Source: a gamma proteobacterium symbiont of Ctena orbiculata (lineage in GTDB: Bacteria; Pseudomonadota; Gammaproteobacteria; Chromatiales; Chromatiaceae). From it: 64,000 nt of DNA. Each line of letters begins with the position of its first letter. Positions within the stretch are counted from its first letter, which is position 1. This document shows positions 35,769 through 44,873 of this stretch, piece by piece. The translations under genes were made by a program, and so were the position numbers. Location of the stretch: the NCBI GenBank assembly GCA_003094555.1, contig NATW01000118.1, positions 36,885 to 100,884 on the forward strand, in the 5' to 3' direction. The notes beneath the pieces were generated by a model. The model was given only the letters and a program-made list of their open reading frames with translations. It was not told the origin of the DNA and made no database searches.

Positions 35769-35875
35769 TAAAAAATAAATTACAAATATATAGTTTAAAA
35801 CTATTTCATAAGATGCTAATATTACCTCCGAGATTGCAGATGTTATCAATTTCAGATTGCTAGTTGGAGATCATC

Positions 35876-36010
35876 ATGAATGTAGCACCCATCTTGATCA
35901 TGGCATCAGCCGTATTTGTATTTGCACTAACAGCTTTGAGTATCGCCACCATCCTTGGCGTGGGCATCAGCCAAGTGCGAAATTTCATGCAGAAGAGATC
36001 CCAGGCCTAA
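35876..36010 (+). CDS. 44-residue single-helix membrane protein
   Basis: Short ORF with GGAG 6-9 nt before ATG. The product begins MNVAPILIMASAVFVFALTA, forming one helix of about 25 residues (to GVGI), and ends with a basic tail (QVRNFMQKRSQA). It lies divergent from the fcc operon with an FNR-type box upstream. Single-helix proteins of this size often are subunits of respiratory complexes; no family is recognised. Confidence 0.6.
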   Translation: MNVAPILIMASAVFVFALTALSIATILGVGISQVRNFMQKRSQA

Positions 36011-36098
36011 TACCGTACAGATCCCCATTCTGACCAACCTGGACAAGCCATGCCATGGAGAGTTGTGGGTGGTTAGCAGATAGAAACGACATAGGGCC

Positions 36099-37172
36099 CT
36101 AATTGTCATACTTCTGCTTACCCTTGAGGGTTGTTTTAACGAGCTTGCCAAAATCCCTATCCTTCTTTCTTCTTTCCAGATAGGACATCTGATTGAATTC
36201 GGACTCTTTTTTCATCTTCATATAGTTTTGATAACGACGTGCGGATAGATCTCCTGCGCCTATCGCAGCCAAAATGGCGCAGCCTTTTTCATTGGTATGG
36301 GAACAGTTTGAAAATTTGCAGCCTTGTGATAGCTCCACTATTTCAGAGAAGGTCTCCTCCAGGCCTTCATCCACGAACATACTGCCAAGCTCTCTCATTC
36401 CCGGCGTATCTATTATCATCGCCCCATTGTCCAAGCGAACCAATTGCCGGCTTGTGGTTGTATGACGCCCCTTACTTTGGATTTTACTGACCGGTTGCGT
36501 GTCGAATTTATCACTACCTATTATGGTATTGAGTAAGGTGGTTTTACCGACACCAGACGAACCTAGCAAACAATAGGAAGATCCACTCTTCAATAAGCCA
36601 ATAATTGAAGTAATATTGTTTCGGTTTAAATTGCTGAACTCCATCACGGTAGCCTGAGTTGCAATCCCCGATACTTTATTCTTTATTTCATCAACCTCTA
36701 CTTTTGGCAGAAGATCGCACTTACTCAGAAGTATTACAGGTTCGATACCACTTTCATTGACCATAACCAAGTAGCGTTCCAATCTGCGCAGGTTTGAATT
36801 ATCGTTCAGTGATTGAATGATAAAGGCAACATCTATATTCGCAGCTATCAGCTGGTAATCCACCAGCTTGCCGGCGGTTTTTCGCTTCAGAAGTGTTTTT
36901 CTTGGGAACACGCCATGAATAATTGCATGGGTTTCGTCATCATAAAAATCGACATACACCCAATCACCGGTCGTAGGAAGATCACTGGAAGATTCAGTGG
37001 AGTAGAGAAGGTTGCCTGACAACTCAGCGAATACCTCTCCAGCACCTTTTGTCACGGTGTAGCTATCTTTATGTACAGAAACCACCCGAGCAACATCATG
37101 CGCAGAAATCGCTTCGTCATCGACTCGGCTCTTAAACCAGTCGCTATATCCTATATCTCTCAGATCAGTCAT
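36099..37172 (-). CDS. rsgA: Ribosome small subunit-dependent GTPase RsgA
   Basis: Circularly permuted GTPase of 357 residues that helps 30S maturation. An N-terminal OB domain is followed by LLSKCDLL (G4), GSSGVGKTTLLN (G1, about residue 205), a threonine-rich KGRHTTTSRQL loop, DTPGMRELG (G3), and a C-terminal zinc site CKFSNCSHTNEKGC. The gene and flanks are more AT-rich than neighbours, and it stands alone, so it may be an acquired extra copy. Family assignment is firm. Confidence 0.9.
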   Translation of the reverse strand: MTDLRDIGYSDWFKSRVDDEAISAHDVARVVSVHKDSYTVTKGAGEVFAELSGNLLYSTESSSDLPTTGDWVYVDFYDDETHAIIHGVFPRKTLLKRKTAGKLVDYQLIAANIDVAFIIQSLNDNSNLRRLERYLVMVNESGIEPVILLSKCDLLPKVEVDEIKNKVSGIATQATVMEFSNLNRNNITSIIGLLKSGSSYCLLGSSGVGKTTLLNTIIGSDKFDTQPVSKIQSKGRHTTTSRQLVRLDNGAMIIDTPGMRELGSMFVDEGLEETFSEIVELSQGCKFSNCSHTNEKGCAILAAIGAGDLSARRYQNYMKMKKESEFNQMSYLERRKKDRDFGKLVKTTLKGKQKYDN

Positions 37173-37585
37173 TAATATTTATATTTATCATTTATTTATT
37201 AAAGTATACCTAACACATAAGATTACCAGGCGCATTTTGCATCCGCCATACTTATTTTAGATTTATGTCAAAGCCACTGCCCTGAGAAACAGCGAATGCT
37301 TTCTATACAATAGGCTGTTAATGCAATCTCATGATGATTATCTTATCTTTTAATGGAATAAGATAAATCCTGAATACTCTTCGATCTCTAACTAAGCCAT
37401 TCCACCTGGATTGGCTGAGACGGTGTGTCTATGATCTTGGAGATTTAGATTTAGAAGAAGGCGGCACGATACCGGCTTTAATTCGAGTTACTGGCGCCAT
37501 CAAAGGATCGATAGATGTCGATAGCCGGATCTAATTAAAGAGATCTCGCCACACTGAGTCAGAGATTATTGCTAACCGAAAATAT
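37173..37585. other. Intergenic with possible gene fragment
   Basis: A plus-strand open frame of about 50 codons ends at 37534 and reads coding-like (FHLDWLRRCVYDLGDLDL, then EEGGTIPALIRVTGAIKGS), but it has no ATG, GTG or TTG start in frame, so it is more likely a remnant of a lost gene. Nothing else is recognised. Confidence 0.35.
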
Positions 37586-37891
37586 TCAGACATTATCTGA
37601 GTTTTCGTCAAGCAAAACCCTAAGTTCATCCAGATCCAGGGATGTAGAAGACATGGATAGATGGGATGAGATACCTGTTACACCTGCCGTTGCATCCTTA
37701 CGCATCGTCTCGACCATCTCGAGCAGTTCGAGATTATAGAGAAGCGAACGATCCCTTATTAAAATACGCTGATAGCTGCGAATCAGACGTTCGTCATTCT
37801 CTGTTTTAGGTGGGGAGTGTTCTGCAATCTTTTGACTGTAGTATTCACAGTTTTTCTTTGCGGAAAGAGAAGATGATGCTAAACCGTTCAT
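37586..37891 (-). CDS. Hypothetical soluble protein
   Basis: About 101 residues, helical and charged (NDERLIRSYQRILIRDRSLLYNLELLEMVETMRKD), with a Ser/Thr-rich patch and acidic tail. GGAAAG precedes the ATG. No signal, membrane segment or known family. Confidence 0.55.
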   Translation of the reverse strand: MNGLASSSLSAKKNCEYYSQKIAEHSPPKTENDERLIRSYQRILIRDRSLLYNLELLEMVETMRKDATAGVTGISSHLSMSSTSLDLDELRVLLDENSDNV

Positions 37892-38198
37892 AATGTACTT
37901 TCCAAATAGTCGTTATCGTCAGTATGGCTAAACAGGCCGCTCAACCTCAAGAGAAGAATTAAACGCATGGGCTTAATACGCTATGCTTCTCTTGCTTTTC
38001 TGCATAGTAAGCCGCACAGGTTAATTCCTGCAGTATTTATGCCATGCCATGAAAAACAAATGCTTAGCTACAGGCCACTTTTGACATGTAAAACATATCG
38101 ACAATTTCAGAATTTCGTTCTGACGAAATACGAATTAAGAGTGACCTTCTTACTCTGCAGAAGAAAAAAGTTTACAACCGACAACGCTACAAAAGATA
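37892..38198. other. Intergenic, no gene seen
   Basis: A 91-codon plus-strand frame (37967-38242) runs through the hsp terminator and has no good ribosome site, so I do not call it. A small palindrome ATTTCGT-TCTG-ACGAAAT is near 38115. Otherwise nothing. Confidence 0.4.
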
Positions 38199-38229
38199 GA
38201 AAAAAACCCGGACATCAGCTGTCCGGGTT
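38199..38229 (-). terminator. Rho-independent terminator of hsp20 operon
   Basis: Ten-bp arms AACCCGGACA and TGTCCGGGTT around TCAGC; on the minus strand the stem is followed by a T-run. It lies 30 bp past the downstream hsp20 stop. Confidence 0.85.
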
Positions 38230-38259
38230 GGGGTTTCCGTAATAAAAAGTAGAGGGGAA

Positions 38260-38655
38260 TTATCCGTTGCGAATCTCAATCTTACGGGGTTGAAACTGCT
38301 CACGCTTCGGAATCCGCAGCGACAATACACCATCTTTTAGACTTGCTTCAGCCTTGTCACCATCCAACTCGCTGCTCAGAGAGAAGCTGCGCTGGTAGCG
38401 GGTTGCTCGCACATCGGCATATACCGCCTGCATCGCCTCCGGCATCTCAATCTCCGCCTTACCGTCTATGGAGAGGGTCTCGTTGTCCACCTGGATATCA
38501 AGCCCATCTTTAGTCACACCGGGGAGATCCGCCGTGAGGGTGATACCCAACTCATCTTCAAAGATATCCACATCGGGTCGGATACTGCGTTGTGGCAACT
38601 CACGTTGCCGTTGCGCTTGCATATCGCGTTTGGTTATCTCTTTGCTGCTACTCAT
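38260..38655 (-). CDS. Small heat shock protein, Hsp20 family
   Basis: Alpha-crystallin domain protein of 131 residues (DELGITLTADLPGVTKDGLDIQVDNETLSIDGKA..., ASLKDGVLSLRIPKRE) that binds unfolding proteins in the cytoplasm. It follows a second hsp20 by 20 bp; paired Hsp20 proteins commonly co-assemble. AGGAGG precedes the ATG. Confidence 0.93.
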   Translation of the reverse strand: MSSSKEITKRDMQAQRQRELPQRSIRPDVDIFEDELGITLTADLPGVTKDGLDIQVDNETLSIDGKAEIEMPEAMQAVYADVRATRYQRSFSLSSELDGDKAEASLKDGVLSLRIPKREQFQPRKIEIRNG

Positions 38656-38675
38656 TCTGTATACCTCCTGCCAGG

Positions 38676-39119
38676 TTACTGCACGCTAATCTGTCGTGGT
38701 TTGGAAGATTCACGACGCTGGATGACGATATGCACCACACCATTGTCGTAACGGGCTTCCACCTTGTCCGCATCAATATCATCGGGTAGCGAGACCACTT
38801 TGTGAAAAGCACCGGCATAGCGCTCTTTTCTGAAGTAGTCAGTCTCCTCTTCCCGCGCTATGCTACGTTCGCCTTTAATGGACAAGCGGTTTTCATTGAT
38901 AGAGATATCCAGCTTCTCTGGATCCATGCCCGCGGCAAACAGGTAGACATCCACCTGATCGGTGGTTACACCGACATTGATCGGCGGATAGTTTTCACTT
39001 ACAACAGAGCGCATGGTATTCGGCCAGAAACCTGCGTCGAATAGTTGATCCATCTCCTGATCAAGGCGTCTGAATTCATTAAACAGGCTTGTATTCAAGC
39101 CGTGTATTCTTGGCAACAT
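38676..39119 (-). CDS. Small heat shock protein, Hsp20 family
   Basis: Alpha-crystallin domain protein of 147 residues (DVYLFAAGMDPEKLDISINENRLSIKGER, VEARYDNGVVHIVIQRRE), first gene of the hsp20 pair. An N-terminal FDAGFWPN region precedes the domain. A sigma-32-type promoter lies upstream at 39170-39198. Confidence 0.93.
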   Translation of the reverse strand: MLPRIHGLNTSLFNEFRRLDQEMDQLFDAGFWPNTMRSVVSENYPPINVGVTTDQVDVYLFAAGMDPEKLDISINENRLSIKGERSIAREEETDYFRKERYAGAFHKVVSLPDDIDADKVEARYDNGVVHIVIQRRESSKPRQISVQ

Positions 39120-39169
39120 CTCACTCGTCTCCTTGCATTGATATGCAACAAATCGTTAGCTTGCCTTTT

Positions 39170-39198
39170 AGATAGGGATGACCAGTTGGTTTTTCAAG
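39170..39198 (-). promoter_or_regulatory. Sigma-32 heat-shock promoter
   Basis: Minus strand CTTGAAA, 14-nt spacer, CCCTATCT, close to the heat-shock consensus CTTGAAA-N11-15-CCCCATNT. It lies about 50 bp upstream of the first hsp20 ATG. Confidence 0.75.
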
Positions 39199-39426
39199 AT
39201 TGGGATACAACTAAGGTGACTATCTTGTATTTCATCTTGGTCAGGTATGTGGTTATCAATGGACTATGCAGCATGCCATGCAATGAGAATCGAAAAGTCA
39301 TGTCAGGCTGAAAAAAATACCGCCCTATATCCATTAACCGGCTGGGGTTATCTGTTGAAGGTACCCACGCCTGTAGGAGCTGAACAGGTCTGGATCGAAC
39401 AGGGAAAACCCAATCAAACTTGACTT

Positions 39427-39438
39427 GACCGACCGGTC
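39427..39438. promoter_or_regulatory. TetR operator, upstream copy
   Basis: GACCGACCGGTC (GACC-N4-GGTC, outer TTGACC...GGTCTAA) lies 18 bp before the tetR ATG. The same sequence recurs at 40085, before tusA, so the regulator likely controls itself and the downstream pair. Confidence 0.75.
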
Positions 39439-39455
39439 TAATATAATTATCTACC

Positions 39456-40064
39456 ATGACTATCGCCCCTGACACCAAAGACCGCATCCTGGCCACCGCC
39501 CGCGACCTCTTCCATGGGCGCAGCTATGCGGATGTGGGCATTAAAGAGATCTGCACCATGGCCAAGGTACAGAAGGGAAGCTTCTACCACTTCTTTCCCT
39601 CCAAGCGTGACCTGGCCATGGCGGTCATCGACAGCATGTCCGATGAGTGGGCGAACGGCTTTGTCGCCGAGGCCTTTGACGAGGCCCTCCCCCCCATCGA
39701 GCGGCTCGATTATATGGTGGATGCCGTCTATTTCTGGCAGAAGGCGGCGAAAAACATGGAGGGGCGTATGCCCGGCTGCCTGTTTGGCAATCTTGCCCTT
39801 GAAGTCAGCACCCGTGACGAGGTGATAAGGGCCCGGCTGAATGCGGTATTCGCAAAGGCCAGCGCCCGTTTTCACGAAGCCCTTGATGAGGCGGTTGAGA
39901 AAGGTGAGATTCCACCCCTGGACACTGAAGCCACCGCTACCGCAATGCTGGCCTATCTGGAAGGCGTGATACTGCTCGCCAAGACACGCAACGACCCCGA
40001 GGTGGTGAGATCCCTGGGCCCGGCCATCAAAAGCATACGTATCGAGCAAAGGCCACCGAATTGA
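39456..40064 (+). CDS. TetR/AcrR-family repressor
   Basis: About 202 residues with an N-terminal TetR helix-turn-helix (DRILATARDLFHGRSYADVGIKEICTMAKVQKGSFYHFFPSKRDLAMAVID) and a helical ligand-binding half containing RMPGCLFGNLALE, a Cys-containing stretch seen in the NemR/AcuR branch. Cys could sense electrophiles or reactive sulfur. Flanked by two identical GACC-N4-GGTC operators. Confidence 0.9.
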   Translation: MTIAPDTKDRILATARDLFHGRSYADVGIKEICTMAKVQKGSFYHFFPSKRDLAMAVIDSMSDEWANGFVAEAFDEALPPIERLDYMVDAVYFWQKAAKNMEGRMPGCLFGNLALEVSTRDEVIRARLNAVFAKASARFHEALDEAVEKGEIPPLDTEATATAMLAYLEGVILLAKTRNDPEVVRSLGPAIKSIRIEQRPPN

Positions 40065-40084
40065 GTTTTTTTGAGTTTCGACTT

Positions 40085-40096
40085 GACCGACCGGTC
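40085..40096. promoter_or_regulatory. TetR operator, downstream copy
   Basis: Second GACCGACCGGTC, within TTGACCGACCGGTCATC, 39 bp before the tusA ATG. It would place tusA-dsrE2 under the TetR-family repressor encoded just upstream. Confidence 0.75.
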
Positions 40097-40134
40097 ATCT
40101 TTTAGTTGTTTAAATGATGTAAAGGAGAAATGAG

Positions 40135-40365
40135 ATGAATCAGACAACACACACCCTCGACGCCCGCGGTCTGAACTGCCCCTTGCCCATACTCCGGACC
40201 AAAAAGGCGATTGCAGCCCTCTCATCGGGGGAGATTCTGGAGATCACTGCAAGCGATCCCGGTTCCGTAAAGGACCTGGACTCATTCTGTAGTCAAACCG
40301 GTCATGAGATGGTCTCCAGTGAAGAGATCGAAGACGGATTCTTTTTCAGAATTCGCAAGGCTTGA
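40135..40365 (+). CDS. tusA: TusA-family sulfur carrier protein
   Basis: Seventy-six residues with the sulfur-binding motif GLNCPLPILRTKKA (Cys near residue 15). It carries persulfide sulfur in the cytoplasm. With the DsrE2-type protein encoded 20 bp downstream it matches the tusA-dsrE2 pairs of sulfur oxidisers, which hand sulfur to cytoplasmic oxidation (Dsr or sHdr). AAGGAG precedes the ATG. Confidence 0.92.
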   Translation: MNQTTHTLDARGLNCPLPILRTKKAIAALSSGEILEITASDPGSVKDLDSFCSQTGHEMVSSEEIEDGFFFRIRKA

Positions 40366-40385
40366 GAATCCCATAGGAGGCTAGC

Positions 40386-40991
40386 ATGAGTAACACTGCA
40401 TCACTGATCGATATCCCGAGCAAGGATCTGGACAACTGGTTTGATCAACGATTTGCCGAAAAGATGGCGGAACGGGAAGCGGCGCATATCCCCTCGATGA
40501 CGATAATCGCCACTAAGGGAACCCTCGATATGGCCTATCCACCCTTTATACTCGCCTCCACGGCAGCCGCCTTGGGTTGGGATGTCTCCATCTTTTTTAC
40601 CTTCTATGGACTGAACCTGTTGAAGCAGACCCTGGATCTTAAAGTGAGCCCCCTGGGTAACCCCGCCATGCCGATGAAACTACCGGAGGGCCCCACCTGG
40701 ATCAAAGGCAAGGAGTTGCCCATGCCGACATCGGTGATGACACTCGTGCCGGGTTTTGAATCCATGGCCACCGGCCTGATGAAAAAGACCATGAACAATA
40801 AAGGCATCGCCAGTATCGAAGTGCTGCGTGAGATGTGCGTGGAGGCTGAAGTCAAATTGGTCGCCTGCCAGATGACCGTGGATCTGTTCGATTACGGTAA
40901 GGATGATTTCATCACCGAGATTGAAGAGTGGGTCGGCGCGGCAAGTTTTCTACCGCGCGCCATGAAGGCTGACGTCAATCTGTTTATCTGA
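40386..40991 (+). CDS. dsrE2: DsrE2-type membrane-associated sulfurtransferase
   Basis: DsrE/DsrF/DrsH-like protein of 201 residues (MTIIATKGTLDMAYPPFILASTAAALGWDVSIFFTFYGLNLL, LVACQMTVDLF, where the Cys is the likely sulfur acceptor). Works with TusA in sulfur relay. AGGAGG precedes the ATG. Confidence 0.9.
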   Translation: MSNTASLIDIPSKDLDNWFDQRFAEKMAEREAAHIPSMTIIATKGTLDMAYPPFILASTAAALGWDVSIFFTFYGLNLLKQTLDLKVSPLGNPAMPMKLPEGPTWIKGKELPMPTSVMTLVPGFESMATGLMKKTMNNKGIASIEVLREMCVEAEVKLVACQMTVDLFDYGKDDFITEIEEWVGAASFLPRAMKADVNLFI

Positions 40992-41026
40992 GGCTTGGAA
41001 TGACTCCCCCCACATGGGGGGATGCT

Positions 41027-41716
41027 CTAACGCAGTGCCGGAACCAATTGGGTTAGATCGAGCGTCATACCTACATCCCAATCGATATTCCCCGTTGTTG
41101 CGGAATGAGACGCGCCACCACGTACACTCACACCGCTACCGCCAATATTGCGCAACTGCGCACCTCCTCCACGGCCGCGTCCTCTCAACTGCACCGAGAA
41201 ACCCCGTATCCCGGGTACAGGGAGCTGTCGCCCATTAACAAAACCGAGTACAAGCTCCCTCGTTTGCTGATTGACCAGCAGTGCGGTAAGGGATGTACCG
41301 ACAACCGTAGCTGCAGCGGTAACCATCATGATCTGAGTTCCGACACCACCCTGATTCCACTCTCGTCGCAGTCTTCTTTGACTATCCTGCAATAGTCGAT
41401 TTGCGGTCTGCTGAACTGGCGGTAACAGCCACACCGCGCGCATGACGTCACCCACCTGCCCCGGTCTGGGTGTTGCCGGACCCGCTGCTGGTGGGGTCGA
41501 AGGTGCTGTCGTAGCGGGTGTCTGTAACATCATGTAGTTGAGCAGATTACGATCGAAGCTGCGCCAATTTGGCTGCAGAAACAGGCGTTGTATACGTGGC
41601 GGAAGGCTGCCTGCCCTTATCTGTGACATCTGCGCCTCGATTTCAGGATCAAGCCGCAATTGAAAATTACCCAGGTTGAAGCGCGACCCTCTTGCACCCA
41701 GTGTGTAATCACCCAT
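41027..41716 (-). CDS. Unknown protein with Arg-Gly-rich region
   Basis: About 229 residues. GAGG lies just before the ATG. The N-terminal third is soluble; a Pro/Ala/Thr-rich linker (TTAPSTPPAAGPATPRPG) follows; a single hydrophobic segment (IMMVTAAATVVGTSLTALLV) is near residues 135-155; then comes RGRGRGGGAQLRNIGGSGVSVRGG and an end reading NIDWDVGMTLDLTQL. No family recognised. Perhaps membrane-inserting or part of a secreted complex; no partner gene is near. Confidence 0.6.
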   Translation of the reverse strand: MGDYTLGARGSRFNLGNFQLRLDPEIEAQMSQIRAGSLPPRIQRLFLQPNWRSFDRNLLNYMMLQTPATTAPSTPPAAGPATPRPGQVGDVMRAVWLLPPVQQTANRLLQDSQRRLRREWNQGGVGTQIMMVTAAATVVGTSLTALLVNQQTRELVLGFVNGRQLPVPGIRGFSVQLRGRGRGGGAQLRNIGGSGVSVRGGASHSATTGNIDWDVGMTLDLTQLVPALR

Positions 41717-41896
41717 ATCCTCACCCCCGTGCTATGTTATATGCCCTAAGTCTGGATCTTGCTGACGCACAAGGATAGCTACGCACATCACACATTGAGT
41801 GTGAAAAAATACCTCACTCCGAGTATGCTCCCTGATCCACCAGCATCTGTTAAATTGTGCTCATCCGCACATGTCATAAGATCAAGGAGTCGAGAG

Positions 41897-44818
41897 ATGT
41901 CGAAGCGTCTGATCACAGCCGTCTGTCTGTTATCGCTCTGTACTGTGTATCCCCTCAATGCTGATATGCCCGCGGAATCAGAAGCGCGCCTGTTATCCAA
42001 TATTCGTCAGCTGACCTTTGAGGGGCGTCGTGCCGGTGAAGGCTATTTCAGTGCCGACGGCAGTCGCATGGTGTTTCAATCCGAGCGTGATGACACCAAT
42101 CCCTTCTACCAGATCTACCTGATGGATCTGGAGAACGGCGATGTAGAGCGGATATCCCCCGGCTATGGCAAGACCACATGCGCCTGGATACATCCATCCA
42201 ACAGCAAGGTTCTCTATGCCTCCACTCACCATGATCCGGATGCTCGTGACAAGATGCAGCAGGAGCTTGATTTCAGGGCATCTGGTCAACAGCGCCGCTA
42301 CAGCTGGGACTACGACCGGAACTTTGATATCTACCAACAGATTGTCGCCACCGGTGAACGTAAGAATCTGACCCATACCATTGGCTATGATGCAGAGGCC
42401 GCCTATTCACCCGACGGAGAGCAGATAGTCTTTGCCTCCAACAGACGCGCCTACTCGGGTGAGATGAGTGAGGCTGAGAAGAAGATCTTCGAACACGACA
42501 AATCGTTCATGATGGATCTCTATCTGATGAATGCCGACGGATCAAAAGTCCGCCAACTGACCCGTTCACCCGGTTATGACGGCGGCCCCTTTTTCAGTTT
42601 CGACGGCACTAAAATCACCTGGCGCCGCTTCTCCGAGGATGGCAGCCAGGCCGAGATCTACAGCATGGATCTCGCCAGTGGTAAAGAGCGGCAACTCACC
42701 CATATGGGCGTCATGTCCTGGGCGCCCTTCTTCCATCCCAGCGGCGACTATCTGATCTTCGCCTCCAATCTCGAAGGCTTTGCCAATTTCGAGCTCTATC
42801 TGGTGGACGCGCAGGGTAAAAAGAAACCGGTCAGGGTCACCCATACCATGGGATTTGATGGACTCCCGGTATTCTCACCGGACGGTAACCGGCTCTCGTG
42901 GACATCGAAGCGCAGTACCAACAAGACAAGCCAGATCTTCATTGCCGATTGGGATGACGACAATGCACGTCACCTGTTGGGACTGGATAGTCCTGGAAAG
43001 GGTGATGACAAGGCTCAATCCGCCGTCAATCTGCCCACCACATCAGATGCCATCAGCAGCGAGGACCTGCGCCAACATGTCACCCGGTTGAGCAGTGATG
43101 AGATGGAGGGACGACTCACCGGAAGTGAAGGCGAACTACGCGCCACCCGTTATATAGCATCTTTTTTCCAGCAATTGGGCCTCGAGCCTGGGGGTGTCAA
43201 TGACTATATCCAGGTTTTCTCCTTCAGTGCCGGCGCCAGCCTGGGCGATGGAAACAGTCTTCAAATTACCGGGCTGGAGGAATCAGATCCAATCACATTG
43301 CATCAGGATTGGCGTCCCCTGGCCCTCTCCCGCAACGGTCAAGTATCAAATGGCGGCCTCGTCTTCGCGGGTTATGGTATTGACGCACCTGGCCTGGACA
43401 ACATACCCGACTATGACTCCTATGGTGATCTGGATGTTGCGAACAAGTGGGTCATGCTGTTTCGGTTTCAACCGGAATCGGTAACAGCGGAATGGCGACG
43501 TCATCTGCTGCACTACTCCGATCTGGACTATAAGGTATCGGTGGCGAAACGCCGGGGTGCGTTAGGCGTGATCGTGGTGACCGGACCCGGGGCGGAAGCG
43601 AAACAACAGTTGATCGATCTGGAGATGGAGGCCAATAGCGCCAGCAGCTCCATAGCGGCCATCTCCATCAGTGACGATCTTGCTTCGCGTATCCTGACTT
43701 CAGTCGGAAAGGAGCTAAAGCAGCTTCAACACCAACTCGATACCGGGGAGTCTGTAGAGGGTTTTACCATCCCCGGTGTCACCCTATCCGCCGAGCTGGC
43801 GATCCTGCGGGAAAAACGCCAGGGCCGGAATGTTATCGCCAGACTGCCTGCAGACAAACCCTCGCAGATGGCGCCCGTCATCCTGGGCGCCCATCTCGAT
43901 CACCTGGGACGCGGTGAGGTATCGGGATCCCTGGCGCGTAATGATGAACAGGGTGAAATCCACTATGGTGCGGATGACAATGCCTCGGGGGTGGCCGCCC
44001 TGCTGGAGAGTGCCCAATATCTGACTGGCCTGAAAAGGTCAGGCAAGTTGGGGAGTAAGCGGGATATTCTTTTCACCGCCTGGTCCGGTGAGGAACTAGG
44101 CACCCTCGGCTCTGCCCATTTTGTCGATCAGCTTGCTGCCGGCAAGACCCTGAGCGGCAAGGTGAGCGCCTATCTCAACATGGATATGATTGGGCATCTG
44201 CGGCAGAAGCTCTATCTGCAGGGAACGGGTTCGAGTGACACCTGGTCCCGGGAGATTGAACGCAGGAATGTGCCGGTGGGCCTTGCCATCGCCACCAAAG
44301 CGGATCCCTATCTACCCACGGACTCGACCCCTTTTTACATGCAAGGGGTACCTGTCCTGAATGCATTCACGGGCGCCCATGAAGACTATTCCACACCCAG
44401 AGACAGGGCCGAACAGCTCAACTATGAGGGGATGCAGAAGATCACCCGACTAATGTCAGGTATCACCCGCTCCCTGGCTCGATCCGATACGGACCCCGAC
44501 TATCTGGAGGTTACCCGCAAGCAGAGTGGACTCTCCAGAAAACATCTGCGTGCCTATCTGGGCACGATACCCGCTTATGGTCAGGATGAAGCGGTGAAAG
44601 GTGTAAAACTGCAAGGCGCGGTCAAGGGCGGACCTGCCGAAAAGGCCGGCATACAAAACGGTGACATACTGATTGGGCTTGATGGTGTTCAAGTAGAGAC
44701 GATCCATGACTTCATGAATGCGCTGGCGGGTTTGAAGCCTGGAGAGGAGACAGAGATGAGGGTCTTGAGAAGTGGGAAATCTGTAACCCTCCGTGTTGTG
44801 CCCGCATCAAGAGAATGA
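41897..44818 (+). CDS. TolB-like propeller / M28 aminopeptidase / PDZ protein
   Basis: Exported peptidase of 973 residues from the ATG at 41897 (MSKRLITAVCLLSLCTVYPLNA), which has AAGGAG upstream; an in-frame extension to 41759 lacks one. Residues about 25-365 form a WD40-like (PD40) propeller (ADGSRMVFQSERDDTNPFYQIYLMD and repeats). Next come an inserted PA-like domain and an M28 zinc peptidase (GAHLDHLG, GADDNASGVAALLE, AWSGEELGTLGS, NMDMIG). A C-terminal PDZ domain follows (VKGGPAEKAGIQNGDILIGLDG). Likely degrades peptides in the periplasm or outside. Confidence 0.9.
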   Translation: MSKRLITAVCLLSLCTVYPLNADMPAESEARLLSNIRQLTFEGRRAGEGYFSADGSRMVFQSERDDTNPFYQIYLMDLENGDVERISPGYGKTTCAWIHPSNSKVLYASTHHDPDARDKMQQELDFRASGQQRRYSWDYDRNFDIYQQIVATGERKNLTHTIGYDAEAAYSPDGEQIVFASNRRAYSGEMSEAEKKIFEHDKSFMMDLYLMNADGSKVRQLTRSPGYDGGPFFSFDGTKITWRRFSEDGSQAEIYSMDLASGKERQLTHMGVMSWAPFFHPSGDYLIFASNLEGFANFELYLVDAQGKKKPVRVTHTMGFDGLPVFSPDGNRLSWTSKRSTNKTSQIFIADWDDDNARHLLGLDSPGKGDDKAQSAVNLPTTSDAISSEDLRQHVTRLSSDEMEGRLTGSEGELRATRYIASFFQQLGLEPGGVNDYIQVFSFSAGASLGDGNSLQITGLEESDPITLHQDWRPLALSRNGQVSNGGLVFAGYGIDAPGLDNIPDYDSYGDLDVANKWVMLFRFQPESVTAEWRRHLLHYSDLDYKVSVAKRRGALGVIVVTGPGAEAKQQLIDLEMEANSASSSIAAISISDDLASRILTSVGKELKQLQHQLDTGESVEGFTIPGVTLSAELAILREKRQGRNVIARLPADKPSQMAPVILGAHLDHLGRGEVSGSLARNDEQGEIHYGADDNASGVAALLESAQYLTGLKRSGKLGSKRDILFTAWSGEELGTLGSAHFVDQLAAGKTLSGKVSAYLNMDMIGHLRQKLYLQGTGSSDTWSREIERRNVPVGLAIATKADPYLPTDSTPFYMQGVPVLNAFTGAHEDYSTPRDRAEQLNYEGMQKITRLMSGITRSLARSDTDPDYLEVTRKQSGLSRKHLRAYLGTIPAYGQDEAVKGVKLQGAVKGGPAEKAGIQNGDILIGLDGVQVETIHDFMNALAGLKPGEETEMRVLRSGKSVTLRVVPASRE

Positions 44819-44873
44819 ACCTGGTCAACCCGGTAAAAAAGTATTCCACGGATTGATACCGGTAGTTCATAGA

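Noticed and set aside
37967..38242. 91-codon plus-strand ORF
   Set aside because: Runs through the hsp20 terminator, lacks a ribosome site, and has random composition.
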